This document shows positions 1 through 6,601 of a DNA stretch of 8,448 nt, in pieces. Position 1 is the stretch's first letter. Every line of letters starts with the position of its first letter. The position numbers were made by a program, and so were the translations under genes. The DNA comes from Candidatus Thiodiazotropha taylori (GTDB lineage Bacteria > Pseudomonadota > Gammaproteobacteria > Chromatiales > Chromatiaceae). Under the pieces are notes generated by a model, which was not told the origin of the DNA, searched no databases, and saw only the letters and a list, made by a program, of their open reading frames with translations. The stretch covers positions 1-8,448 of the forward strand of contig JAHRHW010000183.1 in the NCBI GenBank assembly GCA_019100305.1, written 5' to 3'.

Positions 1-123
1 CCTTGCTGGACACACAAACAGACCCAGCAGGGCGCATTGGATTCGTGTTAACAGGCCCTAGGTGTTGACGGTTCACAACCCTGCCACACATCACAACAAC
101 GATATCAACGTTGCCAAAACCCT

Positions 124-1359
124 ATGCTGTTATACATATTTCTATTCCTCATTGCAGCAGATTATGCCGGTCTAGGCACCTTTGTTCCGGCCTTTAAAGC
201 GCTTCCGTTTACACTGGTGATATCAACCCTGTTGTTTCTCTATCTGATATCTAAAAACAAAATCTCAGAACTCTTTCAATATAAGACCGTCATCTACACC
301 TCTATCTTCGTCCTGTTAACCGCGTTTGCCGGTGTCCACGGCCTGATAAAGAACTACGCCATTGAACCGCTTAAGGTACAGATCGGCTATCTCATTTTCA
401 TGTTCATCTGTATCTATCTGGTGACCAACCTCAAACAGTTCCGGTTGTTCACTCTGGTATTCACCCTCGTTCACGCAGGACTGGTCGTCTTGAATATTGA
501 CAAAGTCGGTGGTGAACGCGTCGGTTTCTATCTCGGCGGTTTCTTTCTCGGGGACGGTAATGATTTCGGATGGTCTCAGAATGTTGCCTTTCCATTGGCG
601 ATTCACCTCGCCTTCACGACCAAGAACACCCTATTCAAATATGGCTATGTGGCACTCGCTGTAATCATTCTGATCGGAATTGTCGGTACCCAATCAAGAG
701 GGGCTTCGCTTGCCCTCGCAGCAGGAATGCTCTACTACCTCAGTTTCATATCGAACAAGCGGGTCGCCGGTTTTATTCTCATTGGCATCATAGGAATAGG
801 CGTTATCGCATTATCCCCATCAAGTTATTTCTCAAGGATGGGAACCATTGTTGATTATGAAGAGGACTCCTCTGCCATGGGACGTCTCAAGGCCTGGCGT
901 ACGGCCACGGAGATGGCCATCGATAATCCGATCCTGGGGGTCGGTGCGGGCAGTTTCAATTCAGCCTATGGGCGGTTCTACAAAAAGTCGGACGATCCGG
1001 CGAGATGGATCTCAACCCACAGTGTCTATTTCAAGGTACTGGCTGAATATGGTTTTCCCGGCATCATCATCTACATTTTGAGTATCCTGCATAATCTGAA
1101 GATCAATCGGGAAACCCAGAGACTGATCTCGGAGAATCAGCAACGGCTCGAAATAACACCTTTCTGGCCACAGGCCCTCAATTGGGCAACCATCTCCTGG
1201 GCGGTCTGCGCGATGTTTCTTACCGGTTATGTCTACCCACATCTGTTTCTGTTAATGGGGCTCACGATTGCTGTGCATCGCATCGTAGTGAAAGAGTTGG
1301 AAAAGAGTGAAGAACCCATCGAGGAGGAACCGGCTCCAGCCCGGCCGCGATACTTCTAA
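124..1359 (+). CDS. O-antigen ligase / Wzy-type polysaccharide membrane protein
   Basis: A 411-residue polytopic inner-membrane protein of the O-antigen ligase (Wzy_C/WaaL-like) superfamily. These enzymes move lipid-linked glycans onto lipid A core or protein, or polymerise repeat units, on the periplasmic face. Seen: about 11-12 hydrophobic segments from residue 1 to about 388; the family SRGA motif at 191-194 inside a membrane helix; a loop with GVGAGSF at 272-278; and STHS at 298-301 followed by EYGFPG at 308-313, the usual position of the loop histidine (H299). The cytoplasmic tail, 390-411, is acidic and proline-rich. The ATG at 124 opens directly into the first helix. The frame is open back to a TAA at 49-51 but holds no ATG, GTG or TTG, so this start is the best choice, although no Shine-Dalgarno precedes it. 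The gene converges on a GT4 glycosyltransferase, which supports a surface-glycan role. Ligase, polymerase and protein O-oligosaccharyltransferase cannot be separated from sequence alone. Confidence 0.85.
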   Translation: MLLYIFLFLIAADYAGLGTFVPAFKALPFTLVISTLLFLYLISKNKISELFQYKTVIYTSIFVLLTAFAGVHGLIKNYAIEPLKVQIGYLIFMFICIYLVTNLKQFRLFTLVFTLVHAGLVVLNIDKVGGERVGFYLGGFFLGDGNDFGWSQNVAFPLAIHLAFTTKNTLFKYGYVALAVIILIGIVGTQSRGASLALAAGMLYYLSFISNKRVAGFILIGIIGIGVIALSPSSYFSRMGTIVDYEEDSSAMGRLKAWRTATEMAIDNPILGVGAGSFNSAYGRFYKKSDDPARWISTHSVYFKVLAEYGFPGIIIYILSILHNLKINRETQRLISENQQRLEITPFWPQALNWATISWAVCAMFLTGYVYPHLFLLMGLTIAVHRIVVKELEKSEEPIEEEPAPARPRYF

Positions 1360-1414
1360 CAGGGCAGGCCTGATTCGCTTCAACTGGCCCTTGCAAAGGC
1401 GCAACGCCATAATC

Positions 1415-1444
1415 GGTCGTGAAAGGATGAACCGGTTCACGACC
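1415..1444. terminator. candidate bidirectional terminator hairpin between convergent genes
   Basis: A perfect 9-bp inverted repeat, GGTCGTGAA (1415-1423) and TTCACGACC (1436-1444), encloses a 12-nt loop. It lies between the stop of the ligase-like gene (1359) and the end of the minus-strand glycosyltransferase, and its right arm contains that gene's TGA (1437-1439). Neither strand has a T-run after the stem, so it is not a textbook intrinsic terminator. It may protect both mRNA 3' ends or act with other factors. The position favours a 3'-end role; the mechanism is inferred. Confidence 0.35.
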
Positions 1445-2546
1445 CCATCATCGAATCGTACAACGCATCATAGTTGTCTGCCATCTGCTGAACGGTAAAG
1501 TTCTCGGCAAACCGCTGTTTTGCATTTTCACCAAAGGTGCGTCTCAGCTCACTGTCCAGCAGAAGTCTCTCCATCGCATCAGCCAGCATCTCTGCCTGAT
1601 TGGGTGGTACGATCAAGCCACATGAATCGTGCTCGATCACGACACCGTTTTCACCGACTTCCGTAGCGACAATCGGCTTTCCGGCTGACATGGCTTCAAG
1701 AATCACCATTGACATGGCTTCCCATTTTGAACTTTGTACAAAGACATCAAACTTGGGTAGCAGATTGACATTGGCATCCCTTACCCAGCCGGTAAACTCA
1801 ATGATCTCAGAGAGATTTTTCTGCTCACACAGCTGGAGTAATTCATCCATCATGTAGCCATCGCCGGCAATAACGAACTTGGATCGGCCGGGATGCCTTT
1901 TCTCCAATATTTCGACGGCATCGATCAGGACAGGTATGCCTTTCTGCTCAATCAGCGTACTGAGCGAGCCAAACAGGATTGGACGATCTTGATCTTGCGA
2001 CTCTGCCTCCGCTGGTTGAGAATCCAATGCATGTACCCCGTTGTAGATTACCTGTAATCGCTCGGCGGGGTAGTTATAGGTCTCCCTGATTGCTTTTGCC
2101 TGTTTGGTGCCTACAGCGATCAAGACATCAATAAACCGGGTAAAGAGTTTCTCAAAATAGTAAATCTTCTTGTCGATATTGGGGTAGTTGCCGAAATGAA
2201 AGGTGTAGATCGTTTTGACTTTCGGCATCAGTAACTTGACCTGTGACGCATTCATCATGGAGTGGATATCGTGGGTATGTATCAGATCAATATTGTGCTC
2301 CTTCACAAACTTTCTCAGGTCGAGAAAATTGAGATAATTTCTATTTTTTCGCTCGGCTTTTTTGATTCTAATAACCTTGATGCCTTTCTCCTTCAAGGCT
2401 TCACCGCGATCGCCACACTCCTTATAGTATCCACAAATCACCTCATATTTATCGCCCAGCAGCTCACACAAATGTTCTACGACGTGCTCGGCACCGCCAC
2501 CTGTAATCGAGGATATTGTAATCAGAACTCTCTTTTTATTGGGCAT
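1437..2546 (-). CDS. GT4-family glycosyltransferase (GT-B fold)
   Basis: A 369-residue retaining glycosyltransferase of family GT4, expected to transfer a sugar from a nucleotide-sugar donor to a lipid-linked glycan at the cytoplasmic face. The residue numbers that follow count from the upstream TTG at 2561; subtract 5 for the ATG start chosen here. The N-terminal acceptor domain carries the glycine-rich GGGAEH at 21-26 and HTHD at 95-98. The C-terminal donor domain carries the GDG turn at 233-235 and the EX7E pair E281/E289, followed by EAMSAGKPIVAT, the classic GT4 nucleotide-sugar site. There is no signal peptide or transmembrane segment. I chose the ATG at 2546 (MPNKKRVLIT) because family members normally start a few residues before the first beta strand, and a weak GGA lies 10 nt upstream; the TTG start would add five residues. 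It follows glmS by 109 bp on the same strand and converges on the O-antigen ligase-like gene. The 5' half is AT-rich, so it may belong to a transferred glycan locus. Donor and acceptor cannot be named. Confidence 0.88.
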   Translation of the reverse strand: MPNKKRVLITISSITGGGAEHVVEHLCELLGDKYEVICGYYKECGDRGEALKEKGIKVIRIKKAERKNRNYLNFLDLRKFVKEHNIDLIHTHDIHSMMNASQVKLLMPKVKTIYTFHFGNYPNIDKKIYYFEKLFTRFIDVLIAVGTKQAKAIRETYNYPAERLQVIYNGVHALDSQPAEAESQDQDRPILFGSLSTLIEQKGIPVLIDAVEILEKRHPGRSKFVIAGDGYMMDELLQLCEQKNLSEIIEFTGWVRDANVNLLPKFDVFVQSSKWEAMSMVILEAMSAGKPIVATEVGENGVVIEHDSCGLIVPPNQAEMLADAMERLLLDSELRRTFGENAKQRFAENFTVQQMADNYDALYDSMMGS

Positions 2547-2655
2547 GCTTATAGTATCCAACGTTACTTAAAGGACCGTTCAATTTACTACCAATCCACA
2601 ATGAGTGTTTTCAGGTCCATCAGGGCGGATCGGCTGTTTGCAATCAGATCCTAGG

Positions 2656-4482
2656 TCATTCTACGGTCACCGATTTGGCCAGATTCCTCGGCTGATCCAC
2701 ATCCGTACCTTTCAATAGCGCAACATGATAGGCAAGCAGTTGCAGTGGAATACTGTAGACAATGGGCGATGTGGAAGGATAGATATCAGAAAGCGTCAGG
2801 TTTTGATAACGATCCAGTCCAATCTTCACACTGTGGTCACTGAAAAGAAAAAGCTCACCGCCGCGGGCACGAACCTCCTGTAAATTGGATATAACCTTTT
2901 CCAACAGTGGATCATCCGGCAGAGCACAGATTACCGGCATTTCCGCGTCCACCAGTGCAAGCGGACCATGTTTCAGTTCACCGGCCGGGTAGGCTTCGGC
3001 ATGGATATAGGATATCTCCTTAAGTTTCAGGGCACCCTCCATGGCGATCGGATAGAAACAGCCACGCCCCAGAAACAGGGCGTGATGGCGTTCTGCGAAG
3101 GCATTCGCCATCTGCTTGATCTTGTCGTTCAGTTTCAGAATCACTTCTACCTGACGGGGCAGGGCATGCAGTTCGTTGACCAGCTCCAGTTCTCTCTCCT
3201 CTGACATACCGCGACGTTTGGCCAATGCCAGAGTGAACAGCCTCAAGGCAACCAACTGGGTGGTAAAGGCCTTGGTCGAGGCCACTCCGATCTCAGGTCC
3301 TGCACGGGTCATCAGGGCAACATTTGATTCGCGTACCAGCGAGCTTTCCGGAACATTACAGATCACCAGACTACCCAGATAACCTTTCGACTCCGAACCT
3401 CTCAAAGCGGCCAGGGTATCTGCGGTTTCACCGGACTGGGAGATGGTGACAAACAGGGTGTCGTCCGGAACAACAACCTCCCGGTAGCGAAATTCGCTGG
3501 CCACTTCAACACTACAGTGAACACCAATCTCTTCGAGCCAGTATCTGGCTACCAAGCCGGCATGAAAGCTGGTTCCACAGGCTACGATATGAACGTTGCG
3601 GGTTTTATCGAGCAACGCTTTCGCCTCATGCCCGAATGACTCTTCCAGTAGTCGGCCTTTGTGTATCCGTCCCTCAAGCGTCTCGGCGATAACAGCGGGT
3701 TGCTCAAAAATCTCCTTCAGCATGTAGTGGCGATAGGGGCCTTTTTCCGCTTTCGCTGCGGAAACCTGTGAGGTACGGATTTCCCGCTCTACCGGTTCTC
3801 CATGGAGATCGGCAATTGTCACTTTTTCCCGCGTGATGTGGGCCAAATCGCCCTCTTCCAGAAAGATGAACTGCTGGGTAACCGGTAGCAGGGCGAACAC
3901 ATCCGAAGCGATGAAGTTTTCCTTCTCACCCAAACCAATGACCAATGGACTGCCGGCACGAATCACCACCATCTGGTCCGGATCATCCGGGCTGACCACA
4001 GCCAGAGCATAGGCACCAATCAGTTTGTTCGAGGCCTGACGTACCGCCTCGGCAATATCTGTCTGGCTTTTCATGATATCGGCCAGCAGATGGGCAATCA
4101 CTTCCGTATCCGTCTCAGAAGTGAAAACAAAGCCTTTGTCGGAGAGCTCTTCTCTGAGGTCGGCGTAGTTCTCGATGATGCCATTGTGCACTATGGCAAC
4201 CTGCTCACCACTCATATGTGGATGAGCGTTTCGCTCAGATGGCATGCCATGGGTGGCCCAACGGGTATGGGCGATGCCCAGTTTGCTGCTCAAATCAGCC
4301 TGATCGATCAAACCTTTAAGACTCGATACCTTACCGACAGAGCGAATCCGTTGCAGATGCTGATTCTCATCGAGCACCGCCACGCCTGCTGAATCATAGC
4401 CGCGATATTCCAAGCGCTTCAGTCCTTCCATGAGGACCGGTACAACATCCCTGTATGCTATACCGCCTACAATGCCACACAT
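2656..4482 (-). CDS. glmS: glutamine--fructose-6-phosphate aminotransferase (isomerising)
   Basis: Cytoplasmic GlmS converts fructose-6-phosphate and glutamine to glucosamine-6-phosphate and glutamate, the committed step towards UDP-GlcNAc. The protein is 608 residues (E. coli has 609) and complete. The N-terminal class II amidotransferase domain (about 1-240) has nucleophile C2 in MCGIVGG, RWATHG at 74-79, NG at 100-101 and SETD at 122-125. The two SIS isomerase domains show CGTS at 302-305, SQSGET at 348-353, K486/E489 in EGALKLKEISY and H505 in GELKHGPL; the C-terminal NLAKSVTVE includes K603. The same frame is open upstream to a GTG at 4563 inside glmU, but the start must be the ATG at 4482, because the mature enzyme needs cysteine at position 1 after methionine removal and a strong GGGAG lies 8 nt upstream. 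The gene follows glmU by 22 bp, so the two are surely co-transcribed. No glmS ribozyme is present; that element belongs to Gram-positive bacteria. Confidence 0.98.
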   Translation of the reverse strand: MCGIVGGIAYRDVVPVLMEGLKRLEYRGYDSAGVAVLDENQHLQRIRSVGKVSSLKGLIDQADLSSKLGIAHTRWATHGMPSERNAHPHMSGEQVAIVHNGIIENYADLREELSDKGFVFTSETDTEVIAHLLADIMKSQTDIAEAVRQASNKLIGAYALAVVSPDDPDQMVVIRAGSPLVIGLGEKENFIASDVFALLPVTQQFIFLEEGDLAHITREKVTIADLHGEPVEREIRTSQVSAAKAEKGPYRHYMLKEIFEQPAVIAETLEGRIHKGRLLEESFGHEAKALLDKTRNVHIVACGTSFHAGLVARYWLEEIGVHCSVEVASEFRYREVVVPDDTLFVTISQSGETADTLAALRGSESKGYLGSLVICNVPESSLVRESNVALMTRAGPEIGVASTKAFTTQLVALRLFTLALAKRRGMSEERELELVNELHALPRQVEVILKLNDKIKQMANAFAERHHALFLGRGCFYPIAMEGALKLKEISYIHAEAYPAGELKHGPLALVDAEMPVICALPDDPLLEKVISNLQEVRARGGELFLFSDHSVKIGLDRYQNLTLSDIYPSTSPIVYSIPLQLLAYHVALLKGTDVDQPRNLAKSVTVE

Positions 4483-4490
4483 ATTGAAAT

Positions 4491-4495
4491 CTCCC
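4491..4495 (-). promoter_or_regulatory. glmS ribosome binding site
   Basis: GGGAG on the minus strand, 8 nt before the ATG at 4482. It decides the glmS start over the longer open frame reaching back to 4563 and lies wholly in the 22-bp glmU-glmS gap. atpC has a near-identical site (GGGAG at 7042-7038, also followed by ATTT). Confidence 0.75.
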
Positions 4496-4504
4496 GTTCC
4501 TTGC

Positions 4505-5875
4505 TTAATCTTTCGCTTTTTTGACTGGTCGAACCCAATTGTCGATGCTGATCTGTTTGGCACGACTCAGAGTCAGTTGTTCCGCCGGGGCATCCTTGGT
4601 AATCGTTGAACCCGCTCCAATGGTTGCACCTTCACCCACGGTGACCGGTGCGACCAATTGGGTATCGGATCCGATAAAGGCCCGATCGCCAATCACCGTA
4701 CGAAACTTGTTCGCACCGTCATAATTGCAGGTAATCGTACCCGCACCAATGTTGACCTTGGCACCAATCTCGGAGTCACCGATATAACTGAGGTGATTGA
4801 TCTTGCTGCCATCCGCAACCTGGCTTTTTTTAATTTCCACAAAGTTACCGACATGGACCTGATCGGCAAGTCGAGCTTCCGGTCTCAAACGGGCAAACGG
4901 GCCAATCCGACAGCCACTACCTACCGCACAACCCTCCAGCACACTGTTTGCGAGAATCTCCGTCTCTGCTCCGATGACACAGTTTTTCAGCACCACATTA
5001 GGTCCGATAGAGACACCGTCCGCCAGGCTGACACTACCCTCGATAATCACATTACAGTCGATGAATACATCCTGTCCTGTCTTCAATTCACCACGAATAT
5101 CGATTCTGCCGGGGTCGGCCAGGGTAACACCCGACTGCATCAACTCATCGGCCCTGTTCCTGTGATAAAAGCGTTCAAGATAGGCGAGCTGCTTGCGATC
5201 GTTGACACCCATCACCTCTTCTTCATTGTGAGGATGGACGGCCTGGATGTTCACCCCGTCAGCAACAGCCAGGGCGATGATGTCGGTCAGATAGTACTCG
5301 TTTTGTGCATTGTTATTGTCGATCCGAGATAACCAGACCTCCAGTTTGGCCCGGTTCACCGCCATGATTCCGGTGTTGATTTCACTGATCTCAAGCTCCC
5401 GTGGAGAAGCGTCCTTCTGCTCAACAATCCGGGTGATACGATCGTCACGGTCTCTTACGATCCGGCCATAACCTGTGGGGTCTTCAAGATCCACGGTCAG
5501 CAATGCCAAGTCACTGCTATGCAGGCAACTCAAAAGACTCACCAATGTGGGGCCGCTGATCAGGGGTACATCTCCATACAGAATCAATACCTGATCCACC
5601 TGCTGAAGATAGGGCAGGGCCTGAATCACGGCATGCCCGGTACCAAGCCTCTCCTTCTGTTCGATCCAGTCCAGATCATCTGCCGCCAGGTGGTTTTTGA
5701 CCGCTTCTCCCCCATGACCGTAGATCACCGAGATTTCATCCGGATTGATCGTGCGTGAGGTCTCGATTACATGGGAAAGTAGTGGCTTTCCGGCCAATGA
5801 GTGCAGAACTTTCGGCAGTTTGGAGCGCATGCGCGTCCCTTCCCCGGCAGCTAGAATCAGTGCACCAAGATGCAT
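4505..5875 (-). CDS. glmU: bifunctional N-acetylglucosamine-1-phosphate uridyltransferase / glucosamine-1-phosphate acetyltransferase
   Basis: Cytoplasmic GlmU acetylates glucosamine-1-phosphate with acetyl-CoA and then couples the product to UTP, giving UDP-GlcNAc for peptidoglycan, lipid A and surface glycans. Its 456 residues equal the E. coli length. The N-terminal Rossmann-like pyrophosphorylase domain (about 1-228) shows LILAAGEGTRM at 6-16 with PK at 21-22, GTGHA at 78-82, YGD at 100-102 and GVND at 223-226, where D102 and N225 are the expected metal ligands. After a linker helix comes a left-handed beta-helix of hexapeptide repeats (about 250-430), seen as repeated IG/VG/NG steps. It contains HLSYIGD at 361-367 (H361 is the catalytic base) and CNYDG at 383-387. 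The short tail ends in a basic VRPVKKAKD, as in E. coli. The ATG at 5875 has AGGGGAG 6 nt upstream (5888-5882). The gene heads the glmU-glmS pair, 183 bp after the FKBP gene. All key residues are present. Confidence 0.98.
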   Translation of the reverse strand: MHLGALILAAGEGTRMRSKLPKVLHSLAGKPLLSHVIETSRTINPDEISVIYGHGGEAVKNHLAADDLDWIEQKERLGTGHAVIQALPYLQQVDQVLILYGDVPLISGPTLVSLLSCLHSSDLALLTVDLEDPTGYGRIVRDRDDRITRIVEQKDASPRELEISEINTGIMAVNRAKLEVWLSRIDNNNAQNEYYLTDIIALAVADGVNIQAVHPHNEEEVMGVNDRKQLAYLERFYHRNRADELMQSGVTLADPGRIDIRGELKTGQDVFIDCNVIIEGSVSLADGVSIGPNVVLKNCVIGAETEILANSVLEGCAVGSGCRIGPFARLRPEARLADQVHVGNFVEIKKSQVADGSKINHLSYIGDSEIGAKVNIGAGTITCNYDGANKFRTVIGDRAFIGSDTQLVAPVTVGEGATIGAGSTITKDAPAEQLTLSRAKQISIDNWVRPVKKAKD

Positions 5876-6058
5876 CCCTCTCTCCCCTAAATGACATTAG
5901 TATTAGCCTTTTCAGGCCCGCCTGGCCGTTGCACAAACTGCGTTGCAGCTGACGACGACGCATAGACTGATTAAATGACCAGCCTACAACAGTCTCAGCA
6001 AACTTAAAACTTCGAAAAAGAGATTTTCACTGCAATCTTCCCTGACAGCTTTTGCAGA
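5876..6058 (-). other. 183-bp gene-free region between the FKBP gene and glmU
   Basis: No credible gene is seen on either strand. The region holds the glmU Shine-Dalgarno (5888-5882) and a weak inverted repeat next to the FKBP stop. Minus-strand promoter-like boxes can be drawn, for example TTGTAG, a 17-nt spacer, then TCTATG (about 5990-5961), but the match is poor. The gap is long for a single operon, so a separate glmU promoter here is plausible by inference. Confidence 0.35.
6015..6057 (-). terminator. weak terminator candidate after the FKBP gene
   Basis: On the minus strand, immediately past the TAA at 6059, CTGCAA and TTGCAG form a 6-bp inverted repeat (plus coordinates 6052-6057 and 6030-6035) with a 16-nt loop. 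Five T residues follow about 11 nt later (6019-6015). The stem is short, the loop large and the T-run distant, so any termination would be inefficient and some read-through into glmU would be expected. Confidence 0.22.
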
Positions 6059-6547
6059 TTAATTGATGGATTGGGACTGCCCCGGCATGCCAAACTGCAA
6101 CATATCTTCCTGGCTGGCATCCCTAACCTGCAGAATTTTAACTTTCACCTGCAGCGCCTTTCCAGCCAATGGATGATTACCATCGACGGTCAGCCTATCG
6201 CCTTCAATTTTGGTCACATAGAAACTTCTGACATCCCCGGCTTCATTCTGCATCTGAACCTCTGCACCAAGCTGGCGAAGTTCGACAGGTACATTTTCAA
6301 TACCATCGGTAATGACCAAATCAGGCTCATAGTCACCAAAACCGTTTTCCGCTGAGATGGTCATGGTCACCTCTTCACCCTGAGCCTTGCCAAGTACTGC
6401 CTGATCCATACCGCCAATCAATTCGGTCTCACCACCATGGATGTAACCAACCGGCAGGTCACTCTGCTCAAGCACATTGCCATCCATATCCTGGATCATG
6501 TAGCTAAGCGATACGAATTTACCGGGCTTGACGGTCTCTTGGGACAT
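6059..6547 (-). CDS. FKBP-type peptidyl-prolyl cis-trans isomerase, SlyD/FkpB-like
   Basis: A 162-residue cytoplasmic FKBP that should catalyse cis-trans isomerisation at proline bonds and act as a folding chaperone. The split FKBP domain is seen as VSLSYMIQDMDGNVLEQSD at 12-30, GYIHGGETELIGGMDQAVLG at 34-53 and NGFGDY at 68-73. An insert-in-flap chaperone domain follows (about 74-120), and the fold closes with VDGNHPLAGK at 121-130, the hallmark of the SlyD/FkpB group. No signal peptide is present. Unlike E. coli SlyD, the tail after about residue 145 has no histidine- or cysteine-rich metal-binding extension and ends in GQSQSIN. The aromatic of the family AYG motif is F70, as in FkpB. The start ATG at 6547 fits the family N-terminus but has no Shine-Dalgarno: the 12 nt before it are pyrimidine-rich and abut a strong hairpin (6560-6585). 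The gene sits between atpC and glmU, which adjoin in E. coli. I give no symbol because slyD and fkpB cannot be separated with certainty. Confidence 0.92.
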   Translation of the reverse strand: MSQETVKPGKFVSLSYMIQDMDGNVLEQSDLPVGYIHGGETELIGGMDQAVLGKAQGEEVTMTISAENGFGDYEPDLVITDGIENVPVELRQLGAEVQMQNEAGDVRSFYVTKIEGDRLTVDGNHPLAGKALQVKVKILQVRDASQEDMLQFGMPGQSQSIN

Positions 6548-6559
6548 CAGGGATAGGGT

Positions 6560-6585
6560 AGTGGGTCTGTCTAACCAGACCCACT
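6560..6585 (-). terminator. strong hairpin at the end of the atp operon, upstream of the FKBP gene
   Basis: A perfect 10-bp inverted repeat, AGTGGGTCTG (6560-6569) and CAGACCCACT (6576-6585), has a 6-nt loop. It begins 16 nt after the atpC stop on the minus strand and ends 12 nt before the FKBP start codon. No T-tract follows, so intrinsic termination is doubtful. It could mark the 3' end of atp mRNA, serve as a processing or stability element, or restrict ribosome access to the FKBP start. The structure is seen directly; the role is inferred. Confidence 0.5.
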
Positions 6586-6601
6586 CTATGCAGGAGGGGG
6601 A

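Noticed and set aside
3..68. Open plus-strand frame ending in TGA at 66-68, perhaps the C-terminus of an upstream gene (ends ...LTGPRC)
   Set aside because: Only 21 codons are in the window, no family is recognisable, and the minus strand is open there too. It cannot be supported.
65..93. TTGACG at 65-70 as a -35 box for the ligase-like gene
   Set aside because: At 16-18 nt spacing there is no reasonable -10 (the best is ACATCA), so a promoter call is not justified.
2547..2561. TTG start adding five residues to the glycosyltransferase
   Set aside because: Possible, but the ATG at 2546 fits the family N-terminus better and TTG is a rarer start. Kept only as an alternative.
2547..2655. Short GGATC/GATCC repeat and promoter-like boxes between glmS and the glycosyltransferase
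   Set aside because: The stem is only 5 bp with a 15-nt loop and the -10/-35 matches are poor. Neither a terminator nor a promoter can be supported.
4483..4563. 27-residue N-terminal extension of GlmS from a GTG at 4563
   Set aside because: It would bury the essential N-terminal cysteine and overlaps glmU. The ATG at 4482 has a strong ribosome binding site.
4658..5332. 224-codon plus-strand open frame opposite glmU
   Set aside because: It lies entirely antisense to an intact glmU, has no recognisable domain or ribosome binding site, and is a shadow of the real gene.
5913..5924. CAGG-CCCG-CCTG mini-hairpin upstream of glmU
   Set aside because: Four base pairs with a four-base loop is expected by chance and has no T-run.
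5736..5963. 75-codon minus-strand frame overlapping the glmU start
   Set aside because: Most of it lies within glmU in another frame, and the unique part has no start signal or recognisable content.
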